A stretch of 64,000 nucleotides of DNA from Sclerodactyla briareus (Eukaryota > Echinodermata > Holothuroidea > Dendrochirotida > Sclerodactylidae): assembly GCA_026419785.1 (NCBI GenBank), contig JAODTK010005771.1, positions 1-64,000 of the forward strand, in the 5' to 3' direction. Numbering within the stretch: the stretch's first letter is position 1; each line of letters begins with the position of its first letter. The translations under genes and the position numbers were made by a program. This document shows positions 35,741-47,661 of this stretch, one piece after another. Under the pieces are notes generated by a model. The model searched no databases. It was not told the origin of the DNA and saw only the letters and a program-made list of their open reading frames with translations.

Positions 35741-37180
35741 ACCAGGAATTGATAGTCAGATAATATGCCCTACGTCGGCCTTTCGGAGTGGTGCGGAATT
35801 GCGGCAACCTTTTGCGAGGCCATAGAACAAAAGCACGTTGGTTCATTTGGAGAGGCAGTAGTCGTTTTTTCGAATGAAAGGTGGTACCATTGTTAGGGTA
35901 GGCAGACATTTTCTCATGTACGCCTATCCGTCAGCACTGTGGAGAAAAATCAAGAATCGCGAGGGTTCGGCAACTGTTACCACCAGCTGAACACTGTGTC
36001 GTTATACTTTGGTAAAGCTCCTGTTTATAGCCACTGACCGTTGCACCACACAAGAACTGTTTGTCTCAGATTCTTATAATAGTATTATATTATTAGTTAA
36101 GATTATTGTTAGTATTTCATGTTATTATTTTATTAATTCTTATTTTCCAACACCAGTACTAAGTTATAACTTTTACTCACGTCTTTCCACCGAAGCTTGA
36201 CGCAGGACGATGATTTAATATTCTTCGCTTGTCCATGAGCGGCCCGCTTAGATTGGGACAACTCCGTTGTTCGGTTTTGCTTGGGCCACAACCGTTGAAG
36301 AGAAACAATGGTTTATTAGGGCGTGGGGGTGACATTTTTCATTACAATTGCAACCTCGTGTGAGCTATCTGGTAGGCTACACTAGGCTGGTGCGAAACTA
36401 CAGCGATTTACTCCAAGGGATCAAATGATTGCTTGTAAAATTGAAAGAGCGAAAACCTCGCAGGAAGGGGGGGGGGGTGCTCAATCCTCCTCAGTGGCTC
36501 GGTCAAATGTTCTAGACTACCAATAAACAACGCCATCAGTATCTTCAAAGCACAACAATCCCGTCCAACCTAAAACGCTTGTCGACCTGCAGATGAGTGT
36601 TGTATTAACTATCCTCGGCCGAAAAGGAATGGTTAATCATTAACGAAAAAACAGTCCGAGCAGAAAAAAATAGACACTTTAACGCTTGTACATGTACTTG
36701 TCAGTGAATTAATCACCGTCGTGTTTAAAATGGAAGAATGATGTTGCCGGAAACTTGGGACGAATGTGTGCCTGGTAATAGACAGAGAGTTATTTCACGC
36801 GCACTGCTCACTGGCGTCTGGCGTGCTGGGGGATATACGTGCCCATTAAGAACTGCGAGTTATTGTCTGATTGCTACCGAAATCGACTCCGATTGGTCGA
36901 TACGATATAGCTTGTGATCGTGGCCTACAATAAAGTCACTGATTGGCAGTATCCGGGGCCCACGTTGGCTTCGTAAATTAGTGGGACCGCAAATCGCTGT
37001 GAGGGCTACGGTAACGAAAGCAGAATTGGTTTATTAAGCCAGTTCACTAAATGAAGGAGGAGATGCGCCATTGTTGGGACAGACGAACGTTTTCTGCTTA
37101 TTTCACCACAGCTCCTTCAATGAAGAAAACTGTTAGTCGCCGTCAGCGAAGTGTGGACGAAAAAAAAGGGGGAGGAAAAC
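35720..37180 (+). repeat. three strongly diverged copies of an about 280-bp sequence
   Basis: Copies lie near 35730-36000, 36230-36350 (partial) and 36930-37180. Copies 1 and 3 share, in order, GATTGGCAG, CC-ACGT-GGC-TTCG, GTGG-CGGAATTG or GTGGGACCGCAAATCG-like blocks, TTGGTTCATT/TTGGTTTATT, CCATTGTT-GG, CAGAC-A-ACGTTTTCT-like sequence, and a CAGC--GTGGA block. Copy 2 shares CAATGGTTTATTAGGGC and the preceding 60 bp. Similarity is low but colinear. Confidence 0.4.
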
Positions 37181-37307
37181 ACCAAGCTGAGCGTGGGTTG
37201 ACCAAGAAATTTTAGCTCATTCATGAAAACACTGGATATTACGTATAATAATCGTGAATGAAACCCTGCCGTGCTCGTTTGTGTATTTGCAGTGAGGGTA
37301 GGGTATG

Positions 37308-37350
37308 TGTGGGTGTGTGTGTGTGGTGTGGGGTGTGTGTGCGTTTGGGT
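37308..37350. repeat. (GT)n microsatellite
   Basis: Interrupted GTGTGTGG tracts. Confidence 0.9.
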
Positions 37351-38204
37351 GGTCGTAAGTTTTCAATGTTTGTTTTATCCTTGACCGAATTCAGAGGAAT
37401 CGATGCAGTCATTACAGTGGCGTAGCTCGGGGGGGTTCCTGGAAGTTAGCAGTAGTATAGTTTCAGGAAATATGCAATAAAAGAGATCTAACCTGGGAAT
37501 ACTAATTATTCTCAATGTGTCTCGAACCAACTTAGGTTTTTAATCACCCTTTCTCTGTTTAGACGGAGGGGGGACTGAGTTTGGACTCGAACCCCCCCCC
37601 CCCCCTCCCCGTCTGGTGTTGAAACGCTGATTCATTTAATAATGTGATCCAAACACAAGATACACAAAATTCACTCGAAGTTGATCCGTTACTTCATGTC
37701 AGCTGATAAGGACAACTGCATGGCTGTTTAACGCGGCCCATTTGCTCACTCATGAGCGTTTTCAAAATTTCCGAAATGAATTCCGTGAGGCAGATAAAGA
37801 TCCAGAGAAACGAAATTTGTTCTCTTCTTCGGGGAAGGTTAAAATCTATTACAAATGGTGAGGGGCTGCCGCGCTGGACTTGCCTGGACCGTGCGATGTT
37901 GCAACAGGCTGGGCCAAATCCACGGGGGGAACTGGGGGTCACAAGGAGGGGGGGGGGGGGGGGCCGTGCCCGCGTGACCCCCTAGTTGACGCCACTGGCG
38001 TATCCATTGAAACAAGGCTACATGGATTTACTCCATCAACAACCTTGAAGTTAATAGAAAAAAAAAAAAAAAAAAACCACAGTACCCCCTCAATCATCTC
38101 AACCTCATAAACACCATAAATATATTAGTCTCAACTAATATCGGGTCTGCCATCATATATTATCCTGACACAGACGTTTTCGTATGACATTAACTACTGA
38201 CTAT
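37351..38204. other. no gene recognised
   Basis: Homopolymer-rich stretch: a C run at 37589-37602, a G run at 37949-37963 and an A run at 38058-38077. Open frames run through them and are not credible. Confidence 0.45.
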
Positions 38205-38375
38205 GTTCACCACGAATATGAAATGGGGAGAACGGTATATTGGGGCGAATATGAAATGGTGGGAAACTTGTCGTAGGGCGAACGATTAGGGGGCGAAAAT
38301 GAAATGGGGCGAACTTGGATGGGGCGACTTGTAGAGGTTGAAATGTTTGGGGGGCGAAAATGAAAATGGGTCGAA
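38205..38375. repeat. degenerate short tandem repeat around GGGGCGAAAATGAAATG
   Basis: At least five imperfect units of GGGGCGAA-TATGAAATGG type, irregularly spaced at 17-35 bp. The minus-strand frames here show a HFRP/HIRP periodicity that merely reflects this repeat. Confidence 0.75.
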
Positions 38376-38799
38376 AGTGTCCTGTTTGCAAACAGGTACG
38401 ATACATCAACCTTCATGCCACTGTCTCTGATCTGATACTGTAAATGTATAGGATTCGTCAACACGTGCACGTCATGTAGTGGTACATGGTACATGGTACT
38501 GGTTGACATGCAGGATCATCAAACACGCCTGTCACTTTCCTTGGGTTGTTGACGGTATAGGTAGGAGGGATCATCACGGGCATCGTCACTATCATCTGGT
38601 CATGTCACGGTCCAGGGGAACATCAACACCTGGCGCGAAATCTTTCGAAGGCCTCGGGCTCACAAGAAAAAGGACAAAGACGAAGGAACGATTTAAATCG
38701 GGAAAAGTTTCACGGAAGAGATAGTCTTCAACTCGCTATTGAATTGAGAGACAGGAATTGTCCGAATGGTTTCGGAAGCGCATTCCATAACAATCTAAA

Positions 38800-41700
38800 C
38801 AGAATCTAAAAGAACGCCACTCCGGTGGGACTGGGAAAAGATCTCGGGAACTTTCAGCGACTTTAGGAGGATGTCGATGAAGCGTGGTGGTTTTGCACGA
38901 GTAGCGAAGATAAGTTGGAGAGCACCCTCACCCAAATAGCGGAAATACAGAAGCCACTCATATACCTGCAATATACCAGGGTGTATTGGCAGGATTTGCT
39001 AACCCAGGGCGCGGGTCACTATCGAAAACGGGAGCGCCACCATCGGTTGGTGCGGAGGGATAATAAGGAAATGTGAGGTTTAAACACCTCCTAGATGGCC
39101 GGAAAATGGCCATCGGGGCCTGAGAAGGGGACCGTTGTCAATCACACGTGGTGAATGATGAAATACCAAAGTGCGTCCAGGGGCGTCGCCAGACCATTCC
39201 TTTTGGGGGGGGGTTGTACCCCCGATGTTGCCGACTTACAATGAGGAGTTTGTCGGACTACCATGATGAGTTTGACGACTAACCCGCTTTCATAATATAG
39301 AGGAAAAGCACCACAAAATGTCCCCCAACAGTGTGTCTGTACCACAGTAGCAGGCTGGGTGATTAATGAGGGCGTGCAAACATTGGATGGCGCAGATGCA
39401 GAGCTTAGAATTTTTCATCAAGGTGCGCAGAATCCAAAGCTGGGACTAATATTTGGCTACAGGTTGAATCTAAAGTAGTTGTCTTCTTATTCTGGGCACT
39501 GGGGGTGGCATATCAGAATCAGTAGGGTAGGAGTAGATACTATCCAAGCGGAGCGCCACTTCGGTTGGCGCGGGAGCGTTGTGTTAGAAATTGTTGGTTT
39601 TGTGAGTCCCCAGACCAAAGATGGCAGGGAAAACGGACTTCCAAGGTGTTTTTTAAGATGCATGGCATCTAAAGTAGTTTTTCTTCTTATTCTGAGGCAC
39701 TGGGGGGGGGGGTGGAGATCAGTTCAGTAGGGGTGAGTAGTGTACTATCCACGCGGAGCGCACTCTGGTTGGCGCGGAGCGTTGCAGCAAATTTTTGGTT
39801 TTGTGAGCCTCCAGATGGCAGGAATGGCCCTTCCCAAGGGTTTTAAGCTGCATGGCACTGAAGTGGAATTTCTATACCGCCAATAGATTGACAAACATTT
39901 CTAACCTCTCCATGAACGGGCCTTTCAATTCTCACTTCTGAAATGGGCGACTGAATTTTTCAGTCCCATCATTTTTATCAGTCGGTTAGACCAAAATTCA
40001 GTTGAAGAATACTCTAGACGGGAGAGACGTCCGTTGATTCTCCACTAAGATTCAGTGACTGAACGTTCAATCAAGAATGTGTGATCCAGATTCAACTGAA
40101 TTGATCATTCTTTAGTCGGAAATTTCATTCCACCATTCTTTCAATTGCCGATGGGGCACCAAAATTTTTGTTCTATACGTCAAGATGCCGGAGATGGCCG
40201 CCAGGACCATTTCAGCCCGAGATATCTGAAGAGTCGAATGCAAACGTTTTCACATTTCCTTTTTATCGAAACCTTCCTCCTTTCTTTTAAGCCTTTACGT
40301 TCCAATTTGCCGACTGGGAGACATTTAAAGTTTAGTTCTAAAACACTATAAATTGCGGGCCGGAGATGACCATCAAGGCCATTTTGAGCCAGCAATATTC
40401 AAACTTTGTAAGGGTTGTTGAATGTACACGTTATTTTCTCTTGTTCAAAACCCTCATATTAACCTCGTTTCATTTGTTCTTTAATTTGCCGACTTGGGCA
40501 CAAACGTTTGGTTTTTCCTTTCTATGTTTATTTGTTCTTTACATAGTTCCGACTGGCACAAAGTTTAGTTCTATACTACCTTACATTGCTGGAGATGGCA
40601 CCCAGGCCATTTTGAGCCAGAACTATTTGGGATTGGTAAGGTTTGAATATAAAAGGTTCTTTTTCTGTCAAAATGTTTTGTACTCTCTTTGTTAACCATC
40701 TTTACGTTGCAAATGTTCCTTGGTAATTTTGCCAACTGGGGCATATTTTGCCGACTGCTGTGTGAATGGGGGGGTTTCACACCCCATACAACCCCCCCTC
40801 TAGCGACCCCCCCTTGTGCCTTCTCGTTAGGAAATACACGAAAAACCAAAATGATCTTTGCATTCTGCTAGCTTATATTGAATCTAAAGTGATGGTCGAG
40901 TTCTTCTCCAATACATATTCACCACATATTATACAAAAACCAACGCCATACGAGTGACAGCAGTGATTCCTATGCCCGTCAACCCATACAATATATGCCC
41001 GACAGTGAACAAACTCTCATTTATGGTCACTGATTATGATTACAGTCCCGTATACATAAGTGAACATGTTATCAGCTGGAGAACGGTTTTATATTATTTC
41101 ATTATATTTATCTTGGGGGAACGATGTGGACGCAATTTACTATCTGAGCGTTTAGCGCAGCGCACCCAGAAAATTTGGGCTTTTGATAAGACTAACTCCT
41201 AGATCGCCGGAAATGGCACTTACGGGCCTAATGGCAAAAATCTGATGTGCAATTTCGTAAGCGAAAGAAGTTGAAGTGTTTCACAAGCATACTATATAGC
41301 AGATAAATAGAGCAACACAGCATCTACGGCTCTTTATATTTTCAGGGAAGAAATGACAGCAAGTGGTTTCAAAATAAATACCAGTACCCCCTTCATTTTA
41401 GCCATTAATATATGATCAGCAAAGTGACAAGGTGTGAATTGATGTACCAACCCGTTGTGAAATGTGGGAGATGACTTTGCTGGGTATCTAGACGGAGCCC
41501 AATCATGCTTGGAAAGAATCGTTGAGAAGTTTTCGATGAAGAAATAGATCACTCGATTGCAGTAAATGTACCTTCGTACTCTAGTGGCGCAGCTATGATT
41601 GTTCATCGGGAGGTGCTGGAGGAGGAGGGAGGCGGGGGGGGGGGGGGGGTGGAGCAATGGTGGTCGCCGGACTTCATCGTATTGGGGGGGGCAGACTGTG

Positions 41701-43260
41701 CGGGGGCACAATAAGATATTCGAGCGGAGCGCCACTATCAGTTAGCGCCGTTCCGTCACGAGATTTTTGACGCACAAGCCCCCAGATGCCGGGAATGACT
41801 TTACCGGCGTTTTAGGCAAACGTACCAAGTGTCACACATGAGCATTTATGATCAAAATTTTGATCAGGTGGACATCGGGCATTTGGTCGGACCTCGGTTC
41901 CTATCGTTGCCCGACTTTTAACGTGCTAGTTGAATAGTTCGGACAATCGCTGTGCCATACCACTATCCACCGGCGAGCGGATTGCGCGCAATTTTTCGCA
42001 AGAGTCCAGGCACATCTGAGGAAAATCAGGATCCCCAGCGAAAATTTAATTTAGGCCAGTTAGCCAGCTTTAGCTCTGCTGTCCCAATCATATGGTAAAC
42101 GTTATGCCATAGAAAACTTCCGAGTAAAAGTCCCTGGAGAGAACAACACGCGTGAATCCAAGCAGTCTGATAGCCTAGGCTACCTGCATTTCAAAATGCG
42201 CGTGGTTGAGGAGAGGTAAAAAAGGACAAGAGGCTAAAAGGGTTATTCGTAATCCAAAAGGGTTGGTGTAATTCAATGAGGAAATGTTGTTGTATATTTT
42301 CACCTCACAGATTTGTATAAGATAGGGGGTCAATGAACAGACGAGGCAGAAATTTCCCAAAGAGCCTTGCCAGAGATATCAGAGGACGGAGAGCAACGGG
42401 CCAAATTCCACCACTAGTACCTCGCGCGAAGCACGAACATTGTACACTTTTTAGTGCATTGAGGCAAATTTTGCACAATTACGGCCTTCTTGTCTAAACA
42501 ACAACAAATTAGTCAGGTCCTTATCAAACTGATCGTCGAATACGGTACTGACAGAATATTTTTCGAAAACCACAAATCTTTTTTTTTGTTTTTGGGGGGG
42601 TGGGGGGAAGAAACCAAGGGGGGGGGCCAATGGTTTCCCGAGAGAGAGGGCGTCCCCACCCCCTCGGCGAACGCCCTGGGGGCTAGAGATTCATATGGTC
42701 GTTGATAATATCTAAGTGGAGGGCAGCATGGTTGGGAAGTGTGTATATACCAGACATGTGAGGGACTATAAACGCACTTCCCAATCTTACCTGTCTTTTC
42801 ACAACCTTAGTTTTTTGTAGTTGCGCTAGACATTGAAAAGGTGAGTTTGTCATATTATCCGATTAAATTTACCCAAATCTCCAATGTTTTGCCTTATTCA
42901 TCGACGTTTACGAAAGAACAGTAGCTCGCGGTTCACAGACATTTTTCTAAGGGGCCAAGAATACTAACTAAGCGGCTGCGCCATCATAGGTTAGCGCGCA
43001 GCGAGCAAAGAAATTTTGGTTGTGCAAGCCCTCATATGGCCCTAAATGGCCTTTCCCGGGCGTCTATGCTGCGTGTACCAAGCTTCATTACATGGGGTTT
43101 TAATGATCACATATTTTGTACTCGGTGGAAAATTTGGACATTTTTTCGGAATCCAGTCCTAAATCGTTGCCCCTATTTCAGCTTTCAGCAGTCTGCGTGG
43201 TTGGGGGAGGGGGGGATTTTGGACGTGTTGCCCATCTAACGGAGCACCATCATCGTCCTG
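38800..43260 (+). repeat. cluster of GCGC-hairpin repeats, plus orientation
   Basis: Recurrent motif of the form GGAGCGCCAC-TATC-GGTTGGCGCGGAGCG, written in parts because copies vary. It is followed by an AAATTTTTGG block and a TGTGAG-CCCCAGATGGC stretch. Copies are seen near 39020, 39550, 39755, 41724, 41965 and 42965, with weaker ones near 38812 and 41150. All have the A/T block to the right of the GCGC part, so all point the same way. No coding frames can be supported. G-runs at 39698-39711 and 41633-41650 sit beside copies. Confidence 0.7.
40145..40765 (+). repeat. tandem repeat, about 170 bp, three to four copies
   Basis: Each unit has TTGCCGAC-TGGG-CA, AAAGTTTAGTTCTA-AC, an AT-rich link, GGAGATGGC--CAGG-CCATTT, and GAGCCAG-AATAT or a similar end. 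Unit starts lie near 40146, 40308, 40486/40548 and 40730. It sits inside the GCGC-hairpin cluster and may be internal sequence of the same element. Confidence 0.75.
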
Positions 43261-44830
43261 ATGCGACGTATTAAGGACTGTTATTAGGGCAGGGGCTTAT
43301 AGTAGACCCGCGCCTGATAATGGGGTTTCGAGTTGATTAACGGGTGTAAGGTTATGCTATTTTCAGCTGATCTGCATGTTCTGGCGGCTCTCATTAGTAG
43401 CAGATTCTATGGTCCACTCTTTCGCTAAGGATGTCACATCAATTTTATTATTGTCGAAATTGTTAAAAAAAAAAAAAAAACTCAGCAGCTGGTAATGTGT
43501 CGGATCCACGAAATCATCATTAACCCTATCGACTTTTTCACTGATAGCCTTATGGGTGGGGGATGGGGGGGGGCTCACCTTTCAGTTTTTTGGTTTCTCT
43601 CGTATTTTCATTTATTTTTTTCCCCTTTCTCTTTTCCCCCTTTTTTCCTGTCCTGTTTTTCCTACTTCTCTTACCCGGGGGGGCGCGCGCCCTAAAGAGG
43701 GAACAAGTTTGTAGAATGTGGCATATGTAATAGCCCTTTAGAGCCTGAACACATTAATTGTTCCCACCGTCAATTATGTATCATATCGGATGGATCTAGA
43801 CGAAGGGATCATTCTATCGAAACTCTTTTCAGCGTAACTTCTTCGTACCTTGTTTTCCATGCAGGTGTATTCAGGTCATACTTCTCGATATTCTTCGTCC
43901 CTCCTCCCACCACCCAATGAAATGTTTGGCGGGTCGGTGTGGCGTTAGTTGGTCCATTGGGCAACATTTTTTTTTTTTCGCTTAATATTTGGGCTACTTT
44001 TTTCTGTTTGTAGGTCTTCTTTCCCTTTCGTGTTGATTGCCGGTACAAAACACCAAGTACTTTGAAGCAACATAATGAATTTATTCGTAAACAAATCGTC
44101 ATATTTATGACGAAAGTATACGATTATTTTCAACGACACTGCGTTTCCGTTTTAGCACACCTGTGTCAGTTTACGTGGCCATTATGACTAATTGATTGCA
44201 ATTTACCAATAACTGTGTCTCATGCAATACCAAATAATAAAACCTGCGATTCATTATAAAGTGTCAACACATTACAAATACGATTGTTTGCGTATAATAC
44301 TTTAATAAAACTATGTTGAGTAATGACAGATGACCTACGATGACGCAATCTCGCAAGTTTTTTTATATTTTTTATTCCTAGTTCAAAATTCACGAGCAAC
44401 CTAATTGTGGCTCTATTTAACAACCAAATACCAATGAGGAATAATATATATTCTCAGAAGGTTAACCCGGGGTTTCTTCCACTTTCTAGCGTAGGATTTC
44501 GATTTAAAAGAATTAGTCTTCCGTGAGAGGTGCATGCGTAGCATCGTTACCATTAAGAGTCAATCATACTAGACAAAACCTTCTTTCTTCCTCCTTGCCT
44601 CGTACGCACGATTGGGTGAACACTCCAGTCTGATGGCCTGCAGTATGCCCGACAACTGAGAATACCAGAAGCATATATCATAACAATATATCCGACTTGG
44701 GACTAAAATATTCAACGGATGAACATGTACTACAATGAAACCTATCGATGCGTCAGATTTTGACGCGTGTCAATTTAGGCATTGAGTTGGGCGAACATGA
44801 CGTCACATGCAAGTCTTCTGTTAGGGAGTG
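43261..44830. other. 1.6 kb without a recognisable gene
   Basis: Unique AT-rich sequence between the two GCGC-hairpin clusters. It has a T/C-rich tract with G runs at 43556-43682. The minus-strand frame 43809-44102 has lysine-rich, low-complexity content and is not called. Confidence 0.4.
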
Positions 44831-44835
44831 AAGAG

Positions 44836-44843
44836 TATATAAA
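44836..44843 (+). promoter_or_regulatory. TATA box candidate
   Basis: TATATAAA in the context AGAGTATATAAACC, about 80 bp upstream of the ATG of a 34-codon open frame. Spacing would put a transcription start near 44866. A CRE-type TGACGTCA lies at about 44800, 30-40 bp upstream. The combination resembles a genuine RNA polymerase II promoter but is unproven. Confidence 0.4.
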
Positions 44844-44918
44844 CCTTATTTTTCGAAACATACATACCAACAGGGTACAATAGGCGACATTTTGGGGCGC
44901 AATCAGTCAACCCAAACA

Positions 44919-45023
44919 ATGGAAATGCCTCACAACAAATCAGACGCAAGCCCGGCTCAACGTGAGAGGAGGAAGATAGTCCATACAGGACGTCGAATTC
45001 ATCTAAAGCAATCCTATAATTAG
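44919..45023 (+). CDS. 34-codon ORF behind the TATA box
   Basis: The ATG context is AACAATGGAA, with a purine at -3 and G at +4, favourable for initiation. The frame starts MEMPHNKSDASPAQRERRKI and is strongly basic toward its end before a TAG. I do not recognise it. It may be a small peptide gene or the first exon of a spliced gene, since AACGTGAGAG at about 44970 could act as a donor. It may also be a chance frame. It is supported only by its position downstream of a good TATA box. Confidence 0.25.
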   Translation: MEMPHNKSDASPAQRERRKIVHTGRRIHLKQSYN

Positions 45024-47196
45024 CTTACAGAATAAAATAAACAAAGTAACGCCACTGATTCACAACATGCGTTTGAAACACGTGATAGCGAAATGCATCC
45101 TACACAAAACGCCAAATCGAACATTTTGGAATTAGGCGTGCATTTATGATTAGGTTTTGTCTCCCGGGACGGGGTGGTCGTGCATTTGAAGCTGACCTGC
45201 AGGGGCGTATACGCGAACATATATGGATGACGCAGTAGCCTTGGGTAAAGCATTGCAAACTAGACATCGCCTGGGCGGTAAACGCCAAAGTGGACATTTC
45301 CACTTCGATCAATCAAAGCGGGGGTGGACATGTTCGCCTTGTTTTTCAGTAGAAGGGGATTTAGACCCAGGAAGGTGGGAGGCTGGTTCCAATGCACCCA
45401 CCGTGCTCCGAAATATGCAAATCTGCATTGGAAATCAGTTACGGTCAGAATTAAAATGACCGCTGGTTGGGTCGTCAGGGCAAAAAATAAAGTTGGTATA
45501 AACAATCGACAATGCATCGAAACGCGCAAAATCAGTGCAAGGGCGGCGATCATGCGGGGGGGGGGGGTGTGGGACGGCGTCCCCCCAAATATTTGGGTTG
45601 GGGGGGACCATGCATTTTTGTCCCCCCAATATTTGAGCCCGAATGCTATTTCGCTGACACTGTATCCGACAGATCCATCAGCAACCATGTTTAAAACAAA
45701 TCGCATGATGACCTAAATGATCGAGTGAGGGAATTCCTGCTCCATTTCGAAATTTTTGCGCGCTGCGCGTGGGTATTTCATGTGCCGGTACTGTTCAGAC
45801 ATATGATGTCATTCTGCAGGACAATGATGATCGTAACAAAAAAAGCCTGAAATGTACTCTGGGTTGTTCTCAATATCAATGAGAAAAGGGTTCCCTCCAA
45901 TCCCATCGTTTACATAAGACTAGTTCACCAGCTTAGGTGTGTCTCTCCTTCTTGGACGTGTCAAACAAACGCTATCTTGAGTGAGGGGGTGAGACGACGG
46001 GGGTAGGTCTACCACTGCGGGATTCTGTGATTTTTTATTAGTTAGTGGTGCGATCTACTTGCTGAAAGTGAGGCCAAGCAGTGTACATACTATCACTATG
46101 AGGGCACACGTGGCGGCATCGAAAATGCACCAGGGAACGCCACTAAATACGTGTAAAAAGAATGATTCAAAATTCAAGTGAAGAAAAAGATGTCCAAAAG
46201 TGAAGTCCAAATTATGCATGAAAAGTTTGATGGAATGCCCAAAAGTGGAAACTCTGTGTCTTTGAGGGAAGAATCTGGGGCAATGAGGCTAAGTCTACCA
46301 CCGGGCGAGACCTAATGTTTTGTTTTAGCAAAAAATATGACTATTGCAAATTTAAAATAGAGTAGTCGGCAATCAATTTCTGGTTGCGACCTTCTTTGAA
46401 AGTTGGTTGCGTGGCACGGGCACCTACTAAGGGAGCAGGCACACGGTGCGGGTGGAAACCCTTAAAATAGCCGTCGAAGATTCGGCCAGGAAAAAGCCAC
46501 AGTTTAGTGCAAAGACATGATTAAAATTTTGTGAGACAAGTTTATATCAAAAGATTGCCTGTCTTTTAGATGGAATGTCCAAAAGTGTTGTTGAAAATTT
46601 TGGGCGCGCGCTTCGCGCGCCCGTGCAGTTGACTTAGGTGTTTCTTCATTTGGACACAGTCTTGCCTACCAAGGTAGAGGGGAAATGTCCCTCCATGCGC
46701 CTGTGGTCCGCCAAAGAAGAATAAAAAAAGGGGGCCGTAATCTTTAAGTAAAAAAAATCAGGCATGCCCCCATCGAAGTGATAGGTCAGAGACGTGGTCA
46801 GGCAATGACGATCGTTGGTCAAATTGGATCCTGCAAAAATCTCGAGCTTCGCGCGAACGTAGTGGTGGTGGCATGTCCACTTCGATTGATCCGTTCATGA
46901 CTGAAACATCACTTGCATCGTAATTCAGAATGTCACAGCACCAAACGCGAAAGTTGGAATGATCCCATGCGATAAGTTTTTGGAGGACTCCCTTGAAATA
47001 AAAAAAAATGTTATAATGTTAGGAATGCTGCTTGACGTCATGAGGCATGGGAAGTGCCGTTTCTGCAATCTAGGGGGTCTGGCCAACGAAAAATTTTCTG
47101 TACGCTACGCGCCAAACCTGTGGTGCGCTCCGCTTAGATGGTATTCATCTTGTCCGTCCCCCCAACCGCAACACAAATCGCCGCCCTGAATCAGTG

Positions 47197-47661
47197 TATA
47201 TCCCCACTTCTGAGCAATTAGTGGGCGACATTGCCTTATTATTGATGTGCCCAAATTTGCAATAAAATTGAGTTACAAAAGACAATCCAAAATGGCTTCC
47301 ACGCCATGTTCGAAAGTTGCGGATCTGCGAAAAACATTCGAAATTACTATCTGACGAGGTATGTGTTAAAGTTACAAATCAATCAGGAAAGTGTTGAAGG
47401 AGTTATGAGCATTATGACATGGAATGGGGGTCGGTTCGAATATCAAGTGGCCACCATCAGAGCGGTTTGGCGACATCTACTTCCGAAACACATCCCCAGA
47501 CTCCACACTAGGCATAAGGTGGACATGGGTGTCAAGTTTCGGCTCAATGGAACATGCTGGAAAGTACCGTGTGCGCTAATACGGGATTTCCGGCAACGGC
47601 GGCGGTGGAGACAGCGAAGCGAAAAACCTTTCGGACATTGATATCCCCGGGGTGGGGTATA
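47197..47661 (-). mobile_element. element with TATATCYCCACTTC-like ends, copy 3
   Basis: In reverse orientation relative to 29212-30074: it starts TATATCCCCACTTCTGAGCA and ends GATATCCCCGGGGTGGGGTA. Near the right end CGGCGGCGGTGGAGACAGCG is the reverse complement of the CCG-rich block of the other copies. The 111-codon plus-strand frame at 47306-47641 is the reverse strand of this element, not a gene. Confidence 0.6.

Noticed and set aside
35170..35742. A 190-codon minus-strand frame
   Set aside because: Crosses two C homopolymers that translate to glycine runs; no motif and no splice support.
38194..38509. Minus-strand frame with repeated HFRP/HIRP peptides
   Set aside because: Arises from the degenerate GGGGCGAAAATGAAATG repeat.
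47306..47641. A 111-codon plus-strand frame rich in Arg/Trp at its end
   Set aside because: Lies inside a minus-oriented dispersed element; the basic end is the complement of its CCG-rich block.
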